Part shown: positions 1 to 12,207 of the stretch, in pieces
How positions within the stretch are numbered: position 1 is the stretch's first letter
How the letters are laid out: each line of letters starts with the position of its first letter
Notes under the pieces: generated by a model
The model's input: the letters and a program-made list of their open reading frames with translations, nothing else
Told to the model about the DNA's origin: nothing
Databases searched by the model: none
Source of the DNA: Glandiceps talaboti
Lineage: Eukaryota > Hemichordata > Enteropneusta > Spengelidae
Reading direction: 5' to 3'
Assembly (NCBI RefSeq): GCF_964340395.1
Contig: NC_135560.1
Coordinates: forward strand, 10,237,098-10,301,097
DNA length: 64,000 nucleotides
Made by a program: the position numbers and the translations under genes

Positions 1-85
1 ACTTGTCTAGCAACTCGTAGTGACAACCCTTAGGTCGCGAGTATCTTCCAGCTGAATGAATAAAAATATTGGAGGATACATAATT
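1..85. repeat. Truncated copy of a palindromic MITE-like repeat
   Basis: The first ~85 bases match the right halves of the repeats at 10921-11090 and 11480-11622. They share a CTCGTAGTGA-like core, a CTTAG step and the terminal 'GCTGAAT..ATAAAAATATTGGAGGATA' type arm. The left half lies outside the window. The remaining bases to 505 show no coding exon; 312-352 holds a degenerate copy of the acceptor region of the first AP-3 beta exon. Confidence 0.55.
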
Positions 86-505
86 ACGCCAGCACTAATA
101 ATATCAAAGAAAAATCAGGGAAAGTAATGGCAATTTTGAACATTTTGACTCATATTTCGAACACAGCAGAACCAATGATGTAGACACCCATTGTCGTGAC
201 ATAGACATGCACTGTTGTGATGTAGAATAACCAGAGTGTATATATATTCCTTTTTTTTTGTTCAACTTAGCTCATGCATGGTATAATGTAAAGTGGTCCC
301 ATCATATGATGCCAAACTCTTAATCATTGTGTTCAAATTATTGCAGACAGTTATTGGAGGTTATAATTCATAAAATCCGGTCCCTGAAATAACTGCTAAA
401 CAGACGTGTCAGTGTTTATATATGGCAATGTATATACATACATGTATAATTTCATGTGAAGAGAACTACTGTATATAATGTCTAACTCTTTATCTCTGTG
501 TTCAG

Positions 506-3500
506 CTTGTTGCAGGCAGTGTTGTATATTCCTTTGAGGAAGTTTGTCCAGAACGGATTGACCTTATTCATAAACACTATCGTAAACTATGTAACCTGCT
601 GATAGACGTTGAAGAGTGGGGACAGGTTGTCATCATCAACATGTTAACAAGATATGCTAGAACTCAGTTTTTGGATCCAAATACAGGGGTAATGTACAGC
701 TCTCATGGTTTCTTCACATTATTTTACCACTTACCCAAATACAGGGGTAATGTTCAACTCTCATGGTTTCTTCATACTTTTTATAACCCGTACTTATACT
801 TTTTATACTTAATTTATACTTTTTGTCCAGTATGGTGTACAGTTCAGTAGAAGTGTAGATTGAATTGCATAAATACTTTGTGTTTATTTTGAAATTGGAA
901 TTATAGGCCATTTCTGGCTCCTGATGGCATGAATTTGTATCCTGTGGCTAGATGTCTGGATATTCTATCTGTATCTGTATATATGCCACATTCTTTAAAT
1001 ACAAAGGAAATGAAAGCTTCTTTAGAATTTTTAAAAGGCCGTGGTTCCGTGGTTCTTGCATTAGTGCCATGTTATCAATAGCACTGTAAGGATTAAATAG
1101 GAGTATTCTTGTGTTAAAAACCAACTTTTCTATAGGTCTGCCATACAATCGTTTTTCTCCCCCAAATTCTAGTCCGAATCTAGCATGGGCCCTTAAAGAC
1201 CTAATGTGTTCTACTTGCATCGTACACTTCACGCCGACCTCTACATTTGTGAAGAACACATAGAATACGAGTTCTAAACATTTTGTATTTTTCTGTAATG
1301 CCATAGCTAAGGATTTGGCAAATGCTAATACCCAAAAATTGGTTGTTTTTTTTTTACAAGGATGTGATAGCTGAAGACACTCCAGAGAATTTCTATGGAT
1401 CAGAAGATGATAGTGACAAAGAAATCAAAGCGTCAGCAGTCCCTGAAAAGAAACCATACATGATGGATCATGATCATAGATTACTTCTAAGAAATTGTAA
1501 ACCTCTCCTGCAAAGTAGAAATGCATCAGTAAGTAGTGTTTAATTGAAATACAAAGTGAAATTTTCAGACCAGACCAGAGTGAACTGATTGTGGTTGTTT
1601 TATGTGTACAGCACATACATGAATTTATGATTCATGAAGTCCTGACAACACCATGCAAGGGTATCCACCATGAAGGTGCTACTCATAAGAGTTGTATTGA
1701 GAACTGTGAATACTAGTACAGGTAATAGCTAGCTGTATGTGATGGAACACAGTATAGCTTGTCATAGCGTCTGACTTGTATGTTTTGATATCGTGTTGGG
1801 ATCTACCAAGTGTGAATACTAGTACAGGTAATAGCTAGCTTTCATGTGATGAAACATCATATAGCTTGTCATAGCGTCTGACTTGTATGTTTTGATATCG
1901 TGTTGGGATCTGCCAAGTGTAAATACTAGTACAGGTAATATGTGGTGAATCATTATCTGATTCACAGTATGCCTTGATATGTTTCACAGGTTGTCATGCA
2001 AGTAGCTCAGTTATACCATCATATAGCACCGAAGAGTGAAGTTGGACTTGTTGCCAAGCCACTAGTCAGATTATTAAGGAGTCACAGGTAAGTGAGAGAT
2101 TAAAAAGAGATTATCATTGGATTATAGATAATATCATTTGACTCAAAATACTGGGCTGGATGATAATACAGCAGAGTTCTTTCCAACATTTGAAAACCTT
2201 GGTAATGTGTGCAATTGTGTGATATAGATATGATTCCAAATATGTATTACCTTAATCCTTTTTGGAACCTTGCGAAAAGAGTGAAGGATTTCAGCTATTT
2301 ACCAGCCATAACAAAACATGATAAAGCAATGCCTACCTTGCCACGTAACTGACTACATTTACCCCAGCCACTCTGGCTATCAACAATTTATACACACATG
2401 GCCACTCACTTATGTAATGGGAAGGTTGCCCCACCACATTGAGATGATTAAAAAGGCAATTTGAAATCAATTTCGCTTTTCCTTCACAGCAGAATAGAAA
2501 TCAGACTTCAAATACATAACACTGACAAGTGCGTTTTATCACCAACAGGGAAGTGCAATCCATAGTACTTAGTAACATTGCTACCATGAGTGCCAAGAGA
2601 AGGGGCATGTTTGAACCATTTCTGAAGAGTTTCTTTGTCCGCTCTAACGATCCAACTCACATTCGCCTACTCAAATTAGAAATTCTAACCAATCTAGGAA
2701 GTGAGACCAGTATATCTACAATACTTAGAGAGTTTCAGGTTTGTATCATTTCATTATTCAGCCAGGGGGTCATATTTAAGGTTCAATTTTAACCAACTTA
2801 AGGAGTCCAAAAATGGCAAAATGGCATATCTCCCGAAAGCTGACATCATATACTTTGATATTTTGATGAAAACTTAAAATTGATAATTTTGACCAATAGG
2901 TACTTTTTTGCATGACTTGACTATAAAATATGTATTTGTTTACTGTGCCAGATCAGCCATGTTAAAGGTAGAGCAGTACTTAGATTATTTTATCTCAATC
3001 ATTATTACAGACATACGTGACCAGTTCTGATAAGAATTTTGTAGCAGCTACTATACAAGCTATTGGTCGATGTGCTAGTAATATTGCTGAAGTTACTGAT
3101 TCCTGTCTAAATGGACTCATGGCATTGTTGTCTAACAGAGATGGTAAGAAAAAAAGTGTTGAACCTGAATATGTATGAGTATGTGTGTATTTACACTGGA
3201 TGTTCAACATAGTTATTGACAAGTTTCATTACTAACCAGTATTCAGAAAATTAATGTGATCCTAACAAAAATCTTCCAAACAGTCCTACTGCTTACATAC
3301 ATCATACTCTTTACATGTAGATAGCAGCATGCCATGCTTTGATATTAAAGCAGCAATATTTGCAACTGAAATTTTTTATTTAAAAATGTATTGTTAGATA
3401 CAATATCTTACTTGTAATATCATATAACCCTGAACAGTATTGAATCTCCTGTGGGTAAACATGTTTTTTGTAGCTGTATACATGATAAATCAAATCAAAT

Positions 3501-6500
3501 TGATTTTTAGGTCCCCATCAAAAATCAGCGCCCTCAACGGCAGTCACCATGTAAACCTGTTACTGCAATATTTTATGCTAACTTATGGATAAGATTGACC
3601 ACAGATTAATGTTTACAATGTTTAATTATTGGTATTATAACACTTTTCAGTGAATAGATTGTGGTTGTCTGATCGGAAAACAATACTACAATTACAAACT
3701 TATACACTTTCAGTGTGGCGACATATTCAAAACCAAGCTTTCGCTCAAGATTTAAACTTGTCACTACACCACCTACAGATAATATTGACCACTAATTAAC
3801 TGATTCAGTGTTTCTTTTATAAATAATTGACCAATAATTAGTGAATTCATCTTTGATTCCTGATGAAAAAAAATGTCCCAGTTGCAGCTAGTGCAGGTTT
3901 AACATTACAGTAATGCTCAGGGAATATAAATGATAGATAGATCAGTTTTACTTTTTGGCTGGACAAATCCCTGTGTGTAATTATATATTTCCTTACTTTT
4001 GCACGTAAGATGTCAGTATTTTGGGAATGACGAATGTTTACCCCATTTTGACCTAACCCTTTTCATGTTTGTCCTCACAGAATCTGTTGTTGGGGAGAGT
4101 GTAGTTGTCATGAAGAAATTACTACAAATGAATCCAACTGAACATAAAGAAATCATACGACATTTAGCGAGGCTGACTGACTCTATCACGGTAAGTATCA
4201 CTGCCAGAATGAAGTTATCATTCCTCCACAAGGGGAATATTGGCATGACAGCCCTGAAAGATAAAGGCACAAAACGAAGTCCTCTCTATGGGCAGTGTCA
4301 GTATCCTATGTTAGATAGGGAATATTCTGACAAAAATAGCATCTGTATAAGTGTATTCTCTTTATCAGGTTCCTATGGCTTGTGCCAGTATTCTGTGCTT
4401 GATATGGGAGTATTCTGACAAAATACCTTTTCTATAACTGTGTTTTCTCTTTATCAGTTTCCTATGGCCTGTGTCAGTATTCTGACCAAATACATTTCTG
4501 TATAACTGTGTATTTCCTTTATCAGGTTCCTATGGCCCGTGCCAGTATCCTATGGTTGATAGGGGAGTATTCTGACAGAGTACCCAAGATTGCACCCGAT
4601 GTACTCCGTAAGATGGCAAAGACTTTCACTAGTGAAGAAGATATTGTTAAGCTCCAGATTCTCAATCTTGGAGCTAAACTCTACTTAACAAATTCAAAGC
4701 AGGTATGTGAAGTACTCATTATCAGGATAATGTATCATTACAGATGCATCATTGCACCTTTCATCATTACTCCATCAATGTCAATGGTTCTCAAGTGAGA
4801 ACTTGTGATATTTGGGATGAAATTTATCCAACATATGAACTCAAATTTGTGAAATCTAGTGTGCTGATTTGTTAGTTATGGTTATGTTTATACTGTGAAC
4901 ATCATGGCACCAAATTTTATTAGTTATTCATCTGTTCATGACAAAAACGTACCAAAACTGGATCCCACTTTAATACAGATTCCAAAACACAAAAACAAAT
5001 ATTCATAAATATGAAAAAGTAAATTGACAGGAGCCACCCACTACAGCTAGCTACCAAAGTCAGTGTATAATAATAATAGTGAGAGTGCACATTTATAAAC
5101 TGCCTTATACAATGGATGTCGTAATCATAGTGCTGTACAAGTGTTACCCTGACACATACCTACATTGGCCCTATGTAAGTTTCTACACTCCTAAGGGAGC
5201 ATATAATCTATTGCAGCCTCTATAAGAACATAGGATTAAAGCATTCAAATTACAACCTCTATCCTACCAGTTACCCATACAGCTGGGTCAACTGAAGCAC
5301 AATTGTGGTTCAAATCTTGCCCATGGATTTTAGCCACACTGAAACAAATGGCAGCAGTGAGGCTTGAACCTGCAACCTACAGATTCGAAGCAGGCCACTC
5401 TAACCATTCGACCATCATGATGCCATACAATACTAAAAAGCCATGAATTTTGTTAATGCACACCACAAGTCCAGTAAAAACTCTCAGTTCATCACTTGTC
5501 TTCTTCCTTATAAGTTTACATTTTCTAAATGAAACGAAAAAACAGTTTCTAAGAAAAAACAACCTGTTTAATAACTAATCTCTTCAGACAGAATGTATCA
5601 TTTGAAATATAATGATTTTTATGTTTTCTCCACAGACCAAACTTCTTTGTCAATATGTGTTAAATTTAGCTAAGTATGATCAAAATTATGACATTCGGGA
5701 CAGAGCAAGATTTCAGAGACAGCTGCTATTTCCCAATGAGAAAGGAGGTGCTCTAAGTAAACATGCGAAGAAAATGTTTCTATCTTCAAAACCAGCGCCA
5801 GTGCTAGAGTCTGTCTTCAAAGGTAAATCAACTAACATTTGTTCTTGTGTGAAATAAAGGTAGCTTTCATAAACAGATTGTATATGTTGCATGTTTCTGT
5901 AATAACAACATACTTTGAAATAGCTTATGATATCATCCCTATTCTCAATACCTATTAAGGTAACCATTCACTACCAAGATGTGCGTTAAAAACAGCAATC
6001 ATTTGATATCTTGGGCGATATAGCTTGTGTTGTACACACTACTCATGCACAACTATAGGTGCATGCGAGAATAAGTCAACCTTCTTGTTCCATTTTGACC
6101 CTCTAGCAGGAGGTAAAATGAACTGGAATAGAACATGTTATATGTAGTTTGCCAATACGTTACTCTTGGGCTAAGTTGTAAGTAATGAGATCCACGCAAA
6201 AAACCACACCATACTAAAGATTAAAACTTGCCCATTGGCCTTTGTACTTCAGTTTCCATTGTAGTTTATTGATTTACTTTGTACGGGGCAAACCTGGAAG
6301 TGGGAATATACTGCCCTCTACTGGTGTGTGTAGGATAACATACACTATGGCATATCAAACACTGCATGTCCCTTGCAAGTTGATGTTCCAGTAAATGGTT
6401 GGGAGCACAGGTCCACCCATCGATATTGCAAATTATTGTATAGTCCTGCATTGGGTTATAATATATCTGAGTTCTATGTGCTGTTCCTTTTCAGATCGTG

Positions 6501-9500
6501 ACCAATTCCAGTTAGGTTCTTTATCTCATATGATTAACACAAAAGCAACAGGTTACAATGAACTGCCAGACTTTCCTGAAGAAATGCCCGATCCTTCAGT
6601 CAGAAATGTAGATGTAAGTAGTTGCAACAGAAAATGTAAATAAAATTATATCCATGTTACATCACCTGACAAAAGTTGATGGCATATTGGCCAGTTTGAA
6701 GGATTTTATGTGGATCCGTTTGATGATGTAACTTATGCACCTACAAAGATCTTGCAAATGCACTCTGTTTACTGCTTTGTGTACTGCCATGTGCATACCA
6801 TAAATCACATCATTTCAGAAGAGCTGGCATCTGTAAGGTTTCTTTTTAAAAATCTGTACATCTCAAGAAACAAGCGTGAGGAAGATCTTACTCCTTTACA
6901 CATATCCTGAAGACAATGCAAAAGAAACTTGTATATTCCAAGTGTTGAATTTGAACCATATATTGTTTCCCTTTTCATAGATACCTACTCCATGGGATGA
7001 ACCCTCCAAACCCTCAGCAAAAAAGAAGACAAAAAAGCCAGAAAAATTTTATTCAAGTAGTGAGGCTGAAGAAAGTAGTTCAGGTTTGTAGCTTTTTACT
7101 TTGTCTAATGCTCAATATGAATAAAAAGAAGCTTCAAAGTACTTGTACTGTTAATCTGAATAATCATAGAACTTGTTAATCGATATACGATATGCACTGC
7201 CTTTAATATTATTTGAAAAGTGGTGGTATGTTTTGGTGAAGTGTTTTAGTTTTTGTGATATTTTCATACAAGAGCAGATTCTTAGGGCAATAAATCCTCA
7301 TCGTACGATTCAGATCCTGAGTGGATCTGAAGAATACTGAATGAATATTCATGTAATGTTTTCAAACAGTTTTCAGACTAGTTCACTTCACTCAAATAAC
7401 AAAAAGTCTACTCCATGTACCCAGTTGTAATACAAAGTCATACGGTGAGCGTGCATTCTCGCAAGCAGTGCCAGTCTTATGGAACAGTATACCACTTGAA
7501 CATTGTTCTTCACCAACCGTCAATAAATTCAAGAAGGACATCAATACACATCTGTTCACAAGAGCTTTCTAACTTTTTTACAATGATCTACTATTGTTCC
7601 TGTGCAGCGCCATAGGACATTACATCGTATTGGATTTTGGCACTATACAGATTCTTTTGATTGAATTGATTGATTGTATTAATAGATTGTTCTCTTGAAT
7701 CTGAGATCAGTGACCTAATATTAGCACTAGATTCATATTCTTGTGTGGATTCAAAATAACACTTAAGTGAAAGATATTCATGTAATATTTGCCTACAGAA
7801 ACGGATAGTGATTCAGAGAGCAGTGACTCATCATCGTCATCAGACTCAGATTCAGAATCAGAAAGTGGATCCGAAAGTTCTTCAAGTGAAAGTGAAGAAG
7901 AAAAGATGAAAGTGTCCAAGACCAAGAAGAAAGTAATAAAATCAACTGATACAGAAGAAGAAAGTAGTAGTGAATCATCCAGTGATAGCGACTCATCTAG
8001 TGAAGATAGCTCCGATGATGAAACAGAGTCAGATAGCGAAGACGAAAAGATGAAGTCTAAGACTAAAACGGTATTGTCAACCTCCAAATTTAGATATAGT
8101 TTTTGTGTCGTCGTCATAAAAATCAACTTCTAATTTTTCTTGTACCTCAGTTCTAAGATCAGGTGTTGTGTCATCAACTCCATATATTTGTTGGTTTCAT
8201 TTTGGGTGCACTTTTTTTTAAGCCAGAGGAAATTACATGGTGAATAAAAAGAAAATATGTAAGAAGTACCAACAAATTATGATATTTGGTATATTGTAAA
8301 TGTGTATTAATCAAAAAAACTTGCTATTCAGTTGTCATAATCATTGTAATCAATCTTATCAAATAAGAGCGCAATTTTCACGATCAAAAGTGCAATTTTT
8401 TCCCTTGATCTTGTTGATCTCTTTTGCCATTTCATGAGTGATTGATCTAGAATCAGATATAATCGAATCACATGTACCAATTTTTTCATCTATTTATTTA
8501 TAGAAAACAAAGTCATCACCTGAAAAGAGCAGCAAAAAAGTACAGAAAGCATCATCGGCAAAAGGCAAACAAGACATACAACTTCTAGATTTTGATGACT
8601 GTAAGTAAATATTTCTTTCTCATATCGTGAACATTGCTAAGTTGTAAATGTGTTAGTGTGTTTGTAAGTTAGTAAAATCTACCTGCACTCCCCAGTCATT
8701 GTAACAGTGTACCCTCCCAGTGTTTTTATTAAGGTTGGTTGGAGGTAAAATCTACCTGAGTTCACCTCACAAGCCATTGCAACGATGTTTCCTACCAGTG
8801 TTTTTATTTAGGTTGGTAAATAGGTAAAATCTATCTGGGTTCTCCAACCATTGTAACGATATTCCTTACGGATATTTTTGTTAAGGTTGGTGAATAGATA
8901 AAATCTAGCTGAATTTCTCAGTGTGTTCTCATCATAATTCTGGTACTCGGTATATAAATCTGTATAATTTTTACCAGATTTGTAATATTAATGATGAAGA
9001 TTTCTAAAAAATGTGAAACATGAGTATTGCCTTCTGGGGATGAACGACATTGATCTGGAAGGGGTCACAGACAGAATTTTGAGTGACGTTAATTTGGAAT
9101 TGGTCACAGACAGAATTTTACACCAAAAGTGAAATGTTGATATATTTTGTTATTTTTCAACAGTTGGAAGCACTCCTAATAATGTTACTAATCATGTGTC
9201 TGAACCCAGTGTACTGATGCCAACACTAGCTTCAGATCTACAGGGATTGTCACTGTCAGAAGGAAGCAATATTTCTGTGAGTATTACACTAACCATTCTG
9301 TTTTTGACCTAGAAGATGTAATCCGGCTGACAATGTTTTTAGGATAAGACTAACAGAAAGTGGAGATGACTGATATTATGGATAAAAATAGTGGCGCTTT
9401 CTACGCAAGATGTGATCACTATTTTCTTTTTCAAATGTATGAATTTTGGCTAAAGGCTAACAATTTCTTGAAAAAATAGAAATTTGAGATGTACTTGGTT

Positions 9501-10471
9501 TGTAAAGATTAGATGCATTGAGATATAAACTCAGATCACATAGACTCAAAAAGCCCTTCCTCAGGGTCTCAATATTTCGCAAATTGAAGTAGCCATATTA
9601 TTTATTCATAAGACAACTCTACTAGTTTTCCTACTTGGAAAACAATGTGAAATAACATATACCACCAAGTCCATGTTTGTAACTTAATAAATTGCAAAAA
9701 GCTAGAAAGTGTCTGAAAAGTTCGTTATTGTACGTACAATAACAAACATTGCATGTTTGTTAATTTATAGCAATTTATTGAGTTACAAACAGTGACTTTG
9801 TATATGTTAATTCACATTCTTTTTTCAAGTAGGGAAACTTAGTAGAGTTCTTTTATGAATAAGAAATCCCAAATGAATACCCTATTTGTCATCCATATGG
9901 CCACTTCAAGCTGTCCTGGTTCAATGTGCACAGATAAGACTACCTACCCTTATGAACAGTGTGAACAGTGTGAACAAGGTTTAAGCGTGCTACTGTATAT
10001 GAAAGACTATACTGTAGGTTGAAGCCAGAAGTAAGAGGAGTAATTTAACTCCCGACAAACAAAAACGTTGTGTCGTCCGCTGTGTTACTTACTATCAATT
10101 TGTTTTGTGTTGTAGGTGACAACTGCCATGAAATCACCAACAAAGACATATGAATTAGTTAACAGAATGCACGGCCAGGGTTTGAGTGCAGTATACAGAT
10201 TTACACGGGGTACTTGTATCTATTCAACACAAATGGTAGCTATTGAGTTAACATTTACCAATACCAGTGATGCACAGATTAAATCTATCAAGATGGGGGA
10301 AGCCAAACTACAAGGAAATATGAAAGTGCATGAATTCCAAGAGGTTCAGTCGTTAGGTGTAGGCCAGTCTGTCAATACTTCTATGGGAGTGGACTACTGT
10401 GATACCACACAGCCAGCCCATTTCGAAATCTGGTAAGTCAATTTTGACTTGGGGGAATTAATAAACCACTA

Positions 10472-10520
<49 letters not shown>

Positions 10521-12207
10521 TAATGATCTTTCTTTATACTGGATAGTTCATTAAGTGTATTGACACTTATCTCCCAAGAAGTCCAATCAGGGGCTATACC
10601 TCATGGGTTCAGTGTTAACGCAGGAGGAAACTGGCGTACCTGGGGAAAAGCTGCGTTGTTCGGTAGAGTCAAACTGAACAACACTCTTCTTACAAGTTAC
10701 AGCATGGTAAATTGTAAGGATTGTTATACTATGCACAAGCCAAGTTGTTGTCTCTGAACAGAAAATATGGATTATATACCCTGATGCTCCTATTATATAC
10801 CTTGGTCCTTGCAACTTGTGTCCATGTCACTGGTTTTGCAGTACTCGAAAATAAGAATCAAAATGTTCAAAACCACCATTATTTTCCCCAATTTTTCATG
10901 GATTATCCTTGATGAGGTCCCTATTCTCCAATATTTTTTCTTTATTCAGCCAGAAAATACTAGTTAAATACATGTAGAGGTTTTGTGACGACTCGTTTTG
11001 TCTCTCAATTCGTAGTGATCAAACCCCTTAGATCATTTGTATTTCCTCGGCTGAACAAAGAAAAATATTGGGGAATAATATCTGATTATTATATATCAGT
11101 GAATGTAGTTTCTGACCTCAAGAATGTTTTCTTTTCTTTTTTTTCAGTACTGAAAGTAGGAAATTCACCGTAACCATAAATGCGCCAGTAGGTGAACTAT
11201 TGCAGCCTATTTCAATGAGTGAAAATGAATTTCTAAAACACCAAAGTAAGTTTTAATTTGATATCTTCATTTTCTCTGTCAAATAGAACTTTGCATACTT
11301 ACAGGCCATTATACTACACACAAACCAAATTGAAGATGTTTGAACAAAAAGATGGGTTTTTATAACCAGTCTATAGCACTGGTTCTATGATGCTTGAAAT
11401 ATGAGACAATATATTCCAAATATATTCCATTATTTTTCCTGATATCTCATGAATTATGCTGAGGAAGTGTAATTGTATTATTCTCTATTTGTTCATTCAG
11501 CTAGAAAATACTTGTGACCTAGGGGGTTTGTCACAACTCTTCTAGTGACTTGTCGTGACAAGGCCACTTAGGTAACTCATATTTGCCTTAGCTGAACAAA
11601 GCAAAAATGTTTGGGAATAATATGGAAATGTCTGAGTGGGATTAATGTATGGATGTACAAATACTAAAATCTGTGACACGTTGAGTTAAGACTCTTTCAC
11701 AAATGTGGTGGAAGAATGATATTTTAACTGTATTTCGCAAAAAGACATTTAGTAACGAAGAAAAAGAAGAAGAAAATGCTATGTATATCTTAATACATGA
11801 TACCAAACACACCAGCCTAATAACACAGTGCCATGTCATAGCCATCAATTAAACTAAAGTGTTCAGTTTTAAAACCGTTGCCAAATTATTTTTTTACACA
11901 CTTAGGTAAACTACGAGGAATGAATGAAAATACAGGCAAAACAGAGATACCAACTGCTAACAATGAGACATCAACAATTCACCAACGCACAGCTGAAGTA
12001 GCCAACGTCCAAGTTGTCCCTGTAACGGACGTGGATAGCAGGGTATACAGGTTTGCTGGCCGCACAGCGTCTGGTGGTTCACTCTGCCTTGTTACCGTTA
12101 AATCCAGTGAAAGTGGATCAGCAAATATTACAGTCAATTGTGAAAAAATGGTTATAGGCAATATGCTTGTTAAAGATCTAAAAAATTCTCTCTGCAAAGT
12201 CAAGTGA
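506..12207 (+). CDS. AP3B: AP-3 adaptor complex subunit beta (5'-partial, 16 exons)
   Basis: Large beta subunit of the AP-3 vesicle coat adaptor, which sorts cargo from endosome/TGN to lysosome-related organelles. Exons: 506-688, 1361-1528, 1990-2087, 2549-2738, 3011-3143, 4081-4190, 4526-4702, 5636-5822, 6495-6613, 6981-7083, 7799-8070, 8504-8600, 9164-9276, 10116-10432, 11148-11245, 11906-12207. All introns are GT-AG. The joined frame is open for 2667 nt (888 residues plus TGA), which checks every phase. Animal AP3B proteins are about 1,100 residues, so roughly 200 N-terminal residues lie upstream of the window. The adaptin trunk runs to about exon 6495-6613 ([34 protein letters not shown]). 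A Lys/Glu/Ser-rich hinge follows (6981-8600), with a long acidic Ser tract in 7799-8070 and a clathrin box LLDFDD across the 8600/9164 junction. The C-terminal AP3B domain and ear are in 10116-12207. Vertebrates have AP3B1 and AP3B2; this may be the single pre-duplication gene. The first intron has a duplicated donor and the 4526 exon has duplicated acceptor copies. Confidence 0.95.
677..790 (+). repeat. 58-bp direct duplication including an AP3B splice donor
   Basis: The segment beginning CCAAATACAGGGGTAATGT at 677 recurs at 735, so the donor GGG|GTAATG at 688/689 is present a second time at 746/747. Both copies are followed by a CTCTCATGGTTTCTTCA stretch. Use of the second donor would add 58 nt and shift the frame. 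Confidence 0.75.
1011..1198. repeat. Dispersed repeat copy A (partner at 19984-20178)
   Basis: This intronic stretch aligns in the same orientation with 19984-20178: TTCTTGCATTAGTG / TTCTCGCATTGGTG, then CCAAC.TTTCTATAG.TCTGCCA, ending CATGGGCC.TTAAA. No coding or tRNA signature was seen, so this is an unclassified interspersed element. Confidence 0.6.
1705..1945. repeat. ~106-bp tandem repeat in an AP3B intron (2.2 copies)
   Basis: TACTAGTACAGGTAATA occurs at 1711, 1817 and 1924. The intervening sequences (AGCTTGTCATAGCGTCTGAC, then TTGATATCGTGTTGGGATCT) are nearly identical. It lies wholly within the intron before the exon at 1990. Confidence 0.8.
4281..4525 (+). repeat. Three degenerate upstream copies of an AP3B exon start
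   Basis: The intron before exon 4526-4702 contains three earlier partial copies of that exon's first ~60 bases, at about 4281-4342, 4343-4429 and 4430-4496. The second and third also carry the preceding TTTATCAG acceptor. The second copy still reads [18 protein letters not shown] before a stop. Each shows the CCTATGG..GTGCCAGTAT core and a TTCTGACA end. They look like fossil exon duplications; no donor site was seen after them, so they are unlikely to be used exons. Confidence 0.8.
5064..5424 (-). mobile_element. tRNA-derived SINE in an AP3B intron
   Basis: Read on the minus strand, the head at 5424-5360 has an A-box-like GGTCGAATGGTTAGAGTGG and a B-box GGTTCAAGCC (5361-5370), the two internal pol III promoter elements of a tRNA-type SINE. 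The body follows toward lower coordinates, ending with TTTATAAATGTGC and a (TTA)n tail near 5064. The intron otherwise (4703-5635) shows no coding signal. Confidence 0.75.
7430..7680 (+). mobile_element. LINE 3' remnant (C-terminal RT tail plus TTGA-type tail)
   Basis: Reading from about 7449 gives [18 protein letters not shown] followed by a segment ending [13 protein letters not shown] and a stop at ~7570. This is the typical last ~45 residues of a non-LTR retrotransposon polyprotein (the xAPxLWNSLPxx...FKxxLKxxLF pattern). A 3' untranslated stretch then ends in a short TTGATTGATTG run near 7665. It is a dead 5'-truncated insertion within an AP3B intron. Confidence 0.75.
8655..8925. repeat. 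~75-bp tandem repeat in an AP3B intron (about 3.5 copies)
   Basis: GTAAAATCTACCTG-like starts recur at 8672, 8745, 8824 and 8897, each preceded by TTTTTATTAAGGTTGGT and containing AGCCATTGTAACGAT-like sequence. Copies are diverged. Confidence 0.75.
9584..9909. mobile_element. Foldback MITE, family 1, copy 1
   Basis: The 5' end TTGAAGTAGCCATAT...TTATTCATAAGACAACTCTACTAG..TTTCCTACTTG is matched in inverted orientation by the 3' end CAAGTAGGGAAACTTAGTAGAGTTCTTTTATGAATAAG...ATATGGCCACTTCAA. The arms are about 100 bases long and the middle has TACAAAC/GTTTGTAAC inverted pairs. No open frame for a transposase, so it is non-autonomous. Related to 16231-16581 and 20177-20545. It sits in the intron before AP3B exon 10116. 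Confidence 0.75.
10471..10709 (-). mobile_element. SINE copy lacking its tRNA head
   Basis: Starts with a (TAA)n tract (10471-10518). A body follows that matches the complete SINE at 60351-60630: TTTATACTGGATAGTTC, TCTCCCAAGAAGTCCA, CTCATGGGTTCAGTGTTAA, GCAGGAGGAAACTGGCGTACC and GTAGAGTCAAACTGAAC. The tRNA-like head expected on the right is absent. By comparison with the full copy its 5' end points right (minus strand). Confidence 0.75.
10921..11090. mobile_element. Palindromic MITE-like repeat, family 3
   Basis: Inverted arms: TATTCTCCAATATTTTTTC..TTATTCAGCCAGAAAATAC on the left, and the reverse complement of GTATTTCCTCGGCTGAACAAAGAAAAATATTGGGGAATA on the right. A related palindrome is at 11480-11622 and a truncated one at 1-85. 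Short and non-coding, it lies in the intron before AP3B exon 11148. Confidence 0.65.
11480..11622. mobile_element. Palindromic MITE-like repeat, family 3, second copy
   Basis: TATTATTCTCTATTTGTTCATTCAGCTAGAAAATACTTG on the left pairs imperfectly with CATATTTGCCTTAGCTGAACAAAGCAAAAATGTTTGGGAATAATA on the right. The core TTTGTCACAACTC..GACTTGTCGTGACAA is itself palindromic. Confidence 0.65.

Noticed and set aside
5350-5424. tRNA-like sequence in an AP3B intron
   Set aside because: Same reasoning: an attached SINE body and tail, and the cloverleaf arms do not pair well.
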